NCBI GenBank assembly: GCA_020718125.1
Contig: DYDC01000033.1
Coordinates: 1 to 15,731 of the forward strand
Reading direction: 5' to 3'
DNA from: Methylacidiphilum sp.
GTDB taxonomy: Bacteria > Verrucomicrobiota > Verrucomicrobiia > CAIQCK01
DNA length: 15,731 nucleotides
Part shown: piece after piece, positions 12,180-15,731 of the stretch
Layout: each line of letters opens with the position of its first letter
Numbering within the stretch: the first letter of the stretch is position 1
The notes under the pieces: model-generated
Seen by the model: only the letters and a program-made list of their open reading frames with translations
Told to the model about the DNA's origin: nothing
Databases searched by the model: none
Position numbers and translations under genes: made by a program

Positions 12180-14045
12180 CTACTGGTAATCGTAGCCGAT
12201 ATGAAATGTGATGCGCCCGTCGTCGAGTTTGCGGATCTGCGTGATGAACACCGGCAGCCCGCCGCCCAGAAACGAGCGGCTCGGCGGCGTGGTGTAGGAC
12301 GTGAAAGCGTTGTTGGACGCGCTGGGATAGGGGACCGAATGCAGGTAAACCCGCGGCCCCATCGGCCCCTCGACGCCGTGCGATTCCTCCAGCGCCGGCC
12401 GTTCGCGGACCACGCGCCAGATGAACAGGCCCTCGGCGGGCAGGCTTTCGTCGAACCCCTTCTTGCGGCGGTTCTCGAGCAGAAAATACTCGCTGCCGTC
12501 GGAGCGCGCGAGGACCTTGAAACATTCCGTGGTCGAGCCTGCGACCGGCGCGAGGATGAGTTTCTGTTTCACCGTGGGATCAATGACGGCGGGCTTGAGC
12601 CAGCCGAGCTGGATCTTGCACCACGCCGAGAAATGCCGCGGCCGGGGGCCGGGCACATGGTTGGACATGGCGCACCAGACGCCCGCGCCCTCCGAACCGG
12701 GATTCTCCGGCCGCGCATAAAGGTCCGGCAGCCCCAGCATGTGCCCCAGCTCATGCGCGAACAGGCTGACCGGACTCATGCGCGCGCCGCCCTCCTGGCA
12801 GATGACATACGGCCATTTCCTGCCGCGGTAGGTTGTGTTGCCGCGATGGGGCCAGTAGAGGCTGCCGCGGCTGATCAGCGGGACGCGGGCGCCCGCGTGG
12901 ATGAACAGCAGCCCGTCGGCGTTGTCGAGCGCGTTGGCACCGTGGCGCGCGAGCACCGCGTCGAGCGCCTCGGTGAAAAACGCCGTCTTCTGCGCCGCGC
13001 TCGTGCCGGGCAGGTAATCGGCGCGCTGTTTCGCCGACTGCACCGGCCCGAACATCCGCCCCTCAAACCGCAGCGCGCCGCAGGACTGCTCGCGATAGTA
13101 ATCGTTGACGCTGCCCTGCGCGGGCTGGCCGGTGGCGTTGTTGCGGTTGCGGTAGGCGCCGACGCTGAACAGCGACTGCTGCCACGCCGCGTCCGTGATC
13201 CGCGGGTTGCGCTTCACGTCGGAAAACTCGACCAGCACCACAGCCAGCCGATACACCGAGTTCGACCAGAACTTGCGGTTATACCAGCTCATCTCGGCGG
13301 CCCCGGCGGCGGGGTTGGGGGCGAGCACGAGCGTCACGTCAAACTCGCGGTCGCCGCGCTCCACCGTCACCTTCATGCGGTCGCCCGGCCGCTTGTCGGC
13401 CAGCCCGTCGGCGAAATCGCTGGCGCGGAACAATGGCACCCCGTCGAACTTGAGCATCCGATCGCCCAGCTTCAGGCCCGATTTCGCGGCGGGAAGATCC
13501 GGAGTGAGCCGGACAATCTTCAGGCCCTCGCCGTCCTTCGGCTCCGTGAACCGCACGCCCACCAGGACGTGCTCGCCACTGAGTTGCAACGGACGGCTGA
13601 CGGCCGCCAACGTCACGACGACATCCATTGGCCGGCCGCCACGTTTGAAAGACACCCGCACACGATCGCCGGGCGTCCTGGATTGGATCGCCTCGCGCAA
13701 TTCCTCGTCGTTGCTGATGTCATCCCCATTCACCCGCACCAGCACATCGCCGCGCCGCAGACCCGCCTTTGCCGCCGGCGAATCCGGATCCACGTCCTCC
13801 ACCACCGGATGACCGTTGCGAACCGGCGCGGCCTCCACCCCCAGATAACCAGGCTGCCCCATCCGCACGGCGCGCTCCTTGCGAACCTTCGTGGTGATCG
13901 CCTGGGCAACCGTGCGATAGCCGGACAGGTCGGGCGGCGCGCTCGTGGTCGTGTTGGCGGGAGCGGCGCCCAAGGCCAACTGCGCCATGAAACACAAGCC
14001 GAACCACAGCCCGGCAGACAATCGGAGAGAATGCGCGCTCTTCAC
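12180..14045 (-). CDS. Secreted tandem-PDZ M6-type zinc metalloprotease
   Basis: The 621-residue protein starts with a Sec signal peptide (about residues 1-28, hydrophobic LSAGLWFGLCFMAQLALGA). Two PDZ domains follow, about 66-147 (GYLGVEAAPV, DSPAAKAGLRRGDVLVRVNG) and about 160-241 (LPAAKSGLKLGDRMLKFDGV). After them comes an M6/immune-inhibitor-A-like catalytic domain (about 262-500). Its zinc site is HELGHMLGLPD (His431, Glu432, His435, with Gly438 and Asp441) and a Met-turn-like WCAMSN lies at about 457-462. All catalytic features are present. A beta-rich C-terminus (about 500-621) may be a binding or interaction domain. It should act in the periplasm or outside the cell. I chose the GTG at 14045 because it begins the signal peptide directly; an ATG at 14114 adds 23 arginine-rich residues and overlaps the stop of the gene before it. 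It follows that gene by 55 bp, suggesting co-transcription. Confidence 0.86.
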   Translation of the reverse strand: MKSAHSLRLSAGLWFGLCFMAQLALGAAPANTTTSAPPDLSGYRTVAQAITTKVRKERAVRMGQPGYLGVEAAPVRNGHPVVEDVDPDSPAAKAGLRRGDVLVRVNGDDISNDEELREAIQSRTPGDRVRVSFKRGGRPMDVVVTLAAVSRPLQLSGEHVLVGVRFTEPKDGEGLKIVRLTPDLPAAKSGLKLGDRMLKFDGVPLFRASDFADGLADKRPGDRMKVTVERGDREFDVTLVLAPNPAAGAAEMSWYNRKFWSNSVYRLAVVLVEFSDVKRNPRITDAAWQQSLFSVGAYRNRNNATGQPAQGSVNDYYREQSCGALRFEGRMFGPVQSAKQRADYLPGTSAAQKTAFFTEALDAVLARHGANALDNADGLLFIHAGARVPLISRGSLYWPHRGNTTYRGRKWPYVICQEGGARMSPVSLFAHELGHMLGLPDLYARPENPGSEGAGVWCAMSNHVPGPRPRHFSAWCKIQLGWLKPAVIDPTVKQKLILAPVAGSTTECFKVLARSDGSEYFLLENRRKKGFDESLPAEGLFIWRVVRERPALEESHGVEGPMGPRVYLHSVPYPSASNNAFTSYTTPPSRSFLGGGLPVFITQIRKLDDGRITFHIGYDYQ

Positions 14046-14100
14046 GCGAAAACAAATATCGCGCCGGGGCCGTCCCGTCGAGGCGCAATGCGCGCCCGCC

Positions 14101-15630
14101 TCATCGCGGCGCATCCGCGGCCAGCATCCAGACTTCCAAGACGCCCTTGTTCTCGCTGAGACCGCCGGCGTTGACCCGCATGAACAACCGACCGCTGGCG
14201 GGACTGACAACCATCCGGTCGCTGCCGAGTTGAAACAGCTTCCCATTCGCGCCAATGCGACCGACCAACGACTGGTTCCGCAGCGACGCGCCCAGCGCGT
14301 TGTCGAGCGAAGACGACCCGTCCGCCGTCGCCCCGCCGGAGAGCGCCGAGCGGCTCCACTCGCCCCGCGCAATCACGCGATAGCGCCGGCCCTGCTGCAA
14401 ATCCAGCCCGCTGTCCTGCCACGGTTTGCCGCTGTCCATGCGCGCGGGCTTCGGCAGCATCGCGCCGCTGCGCAGCCAGCGCTCGGTGACCAGCCACCCC
14501 GCGTCGAGCGTGGCGGTGATGCGGATGTCGTCGAAGATTGCGATCGTGTCCAAGCCGCCGCGCAACATGATGAGCGGCAGGCTTTGACTGAGCGAGGCGG
14601 ACTGCGGCGGCGTGTCGTTGAGCCGGGCACGAAATTGCCGGCCATCGGCCGTCATGGTGACGACAAACGGTTCGGCGAGGCGGCCGAGGTCAAACTCGCC
14701 GGCCCAATCCGCGCCGGCGCGCAACACGAACTTGCGGTCGCTCCGGATCGCGGCGATCTGGCTGCGCAACCCGTTGGGCGGCTCCGAGTCGGCCCACTGG
14801 GCCAGCCCGATGGCCGTGAACCCCTGCGCGGGCGCGTTGAGCCGCGCGGCGACCTCGACCGGCCCCGTGACGATGGCCCGCCACAGGAGCGGGGCGGCGG
14901 CCATGTCGGCGGTGGCCAGCGTGCCGTCGGCGACCTTCCAGTCATTGGCGCTCCCGCCGATTGCACGCCAGTCAGCAAGCTGTTCCGGCTTGGAGAAATC
15001 GTAGTTGACCTCGATGCGTCCGCCGACCAACGGCCGGACGCGGCCTTTGAACAACGCGGCCATCCGCGCGGCGGCGTTGAGCGCCGCCTGCTGGTGCGCG
15101 TTGAGCGGCTGGCCGCTCCAAAACGTGATCCTCGACGCCAGCATCGGGTCGAGATCGAACGCGGCAGTGAAGTGCTTCCGCGCCTGCGGCACGAGCCGGA
15201 TGGCGCGCGCCAGCACGCCAAGGCCGAGCTGTTCGTCTGCGGAGCGCGCATCCGCGGCGCTGGCAAGCACGGCGTAGAGCGATGCAGAGTTGAGATCGCT
15301 CCACGGCACGCGTGCAGTGACGTTGCCGAGCTTGGTCACAATCAACTCGGCCGGACTGGCGGCGGTGATGGCGCCCGAAACGATCACGCCGTTGCGCAGG
15401 AAAAGCGTTACAGGACCGGGTGGTTTGGCGGCGCCGGCGGTGAGCAGACGTGTCTTCAGCGCGGGCAGGGCGCGCAACTCAGGCGCGTCAAGCTGCGCCG
15501 CAGCCTCGTCAAACTGGCCCGAAGCGAGCAGGCGCAAGGCGTTGTTGGCGGCCGCAGTGTCGGCTGCGGCAGCCGCAGCCGAGGTGACGGCGAACGAGAC
15601 GTAGACAATGAAGATGACGATCCGCTGCAA
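14101..15630 (-). CDS. Secreted modular protein with PA-IL/LecA-like C-terminus
   Basis: The 509-residue protein has an N-terminal Sec signal (MQRIVIFIVYVSFAVTSAAA, cleavage after an Ala run). A helical, TPR-like region follows (about 28-65 and 130-190), interrupted by a small beta unit (VTLFLRNGVIVSGAITAAS, about 74-92). Next is a concanavalin/LamG-like sandwich (about 207-378: YDFSKPEQLADWRAIGG, AARLNAPAQGFTAIGLAQW, TMTADGRQFRARLND, IAIFDDIRITA). The C-terminal domain (about 410-505) shows the PA-IL/LecA-like pattern: YRVIARGEWS, SLVGRIGANGKLFQLGS, SGRLFMRVNAGGLSENKGVL. PA-IL lectins bind galactose through Ca2+; whether the metal ligands are kept here cannot be told by eye. The start is TTG at 15630: an in-frame TAA lies just upstream and no ATG or GTG follows before the signal peptide. 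It is probably an extracytoplasmic glycan-binding or scaffold protein. I do not recognise it as a named family. Confidence 0.75.
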   Translation of the reverse strand: MQRIVIFIVYVSFAVTSAAAAAADTAAANNALRLLASGQFDEAAAQLDAPELRALPALKTRLLTAGAAKPPGPVTLFLRNGVIVSGAITAASPAELIVTKLGNVTARVPWSDLNSASLYAVLASAADARSADEQLGLGVLARAIRLVPQARKHFTAAFDLDPMLASRITFWSGQPLNAHQQAALNAAARMAALFKGRVRPLVGGRIEVNYDFSKPEQLADWRAIGGSANDWKVADGTLATADMAAAPLLWRAIVTGPVEVAARLNAPAQGFTAIGLAQWADSEPPNGLRSQIAAIRSDRKFVLRAGADWAGEFDLGRLAEPFVVTMTADGRQFRARLNDTPPQSASLSQSLPLIMLRGGLDTIAIFDDIRITATLDAGWLVTERWLRSGAMLPKPARMDSGKPWQDSGLDLQQGRRYRVIARGEWSRSALSGGATADGSSSLDNALGASLRNQSLVGRIGANGKLFQLGSDRMVVSPASGRLFMRVNAGGLSENKGVLEVWMLAADAPR

Positions 15631-15639
15631 GATGGCGCG

Positions 15640-15668
15640 ACCTTAGCCAAACCAGCCTGCCCGCACAA
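15640..15668 (-). promoter_or_regulatory. Candidate promoter of the PA-IL-like gene
   Basis: TTGTGC (15668 down to 15663) and TAAGGT (15645 down to 15640) are 17 bp apart on the minus strand. The -10 box ends 9 nt before the TTG start codon, so the leader would be only about 2-3 nt. The -10 match is modest (3 of 6). From here to the window end at 15731 I see no gene. Confidence 0.3.
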
Positions 15669-15731
15669 GCGCGGGGCGCACCAACGCCGCAGCATTCGGG
15701 ATCGTGATGAGTCGCGGAGCGACGACCAGAC

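Noticed and set aside
11673..14159. An 828-codon open frame on the plus strand opposite the PDZ-M6 protease
   Set aside because: It is long only because of GC-rich third positions; the product is Arg/Pro/His/Ala-rich and featureless, while the minus strand has a signal peptide, two PDZ domains and a complete zinc-protease motif.

Overview
The window looks like chromosomal DNA of a GC-rich Gram-negative (diderm) bacterium. A complete Tol-Pal envelope system, an outer-membrane lipoprotein and several Sec-type signal peptides support the diderm assignment. The overall style (a Tol-Pal cluster joined to tatA-tatC, a PDZ-M6 protease, a beta-helix/LamG-type carbohydrate-active remnant) reminds me of Verrucomicrobiota or related PVC bacteria. 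That placement is an impression from protein style; no taxonomic marker in the window proves it.

Layout: (1) Positions 1-1175, plus strand: the decayed remnant of a secreted beta-helix polysaccharide lyase-like gene, cut by the window edge, with an in-frame stop, two reading-frame changes and what looks like loss of most of the helix core. (2) Positions 1203-7587, minus strand, read right to left: tolQ, tolR, a TolA-type transducer, tolB, pal, tatA, tatC, a small soluble Rieske protein and a small coiled-coil protein. Spacing is tight, down to 2 bp, and a good sigma70-like promoter stands in front of tolQ. The genes give an inner-membrane proton-driven motor (TolQRA) that drives the periplasmic TolB and the outer-membrane lipoprotein Pal. 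They are followed by a minimal TatA+TatC translocase whose TatC carries a large extra periplasmic domain. (3) Positions 7697-7771, plus strand: tRNA-Cys(GCA), divergent from tolQ. (4) Positions 7838-10610: two divergent glycosyltransferase genes (a GT4-like protein on minus, a GT2-like protein on plus) around a 178-bp intergenic region rich in dyads. (5) Positions 10704-15630, minus strand: a secreted modular protein with a PA-IL/LecA-like C-terminus, then a secreted tandem-PDZ M6-type zinc protease, then a fusion of a carbohydrate-binding-like beta-sandwich to a GT-B glycosyltransferase. The last of these faces the GT2 gene tail to tail across a nested inverted repeat.

The most interesting points are the roughly 137-residue three-cysteine insertion in the first periplasmic loop of TatC, the Tol-Pal/Tat super-operon, the binding-domain/glycosyltransferase fusion, the PDZ-PDZ-M6 protease beside a lectin-like protein, and a pattern in which promoter-like -10 boxes lie only 6-16 nt upstream of start codons, suggesting leaderless or very short-leader transcripts. 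I found no CRISPR array, insertion sequence, integrase, phage gene or known defence system. All family names rest on motifs read by eye; no database search was run.
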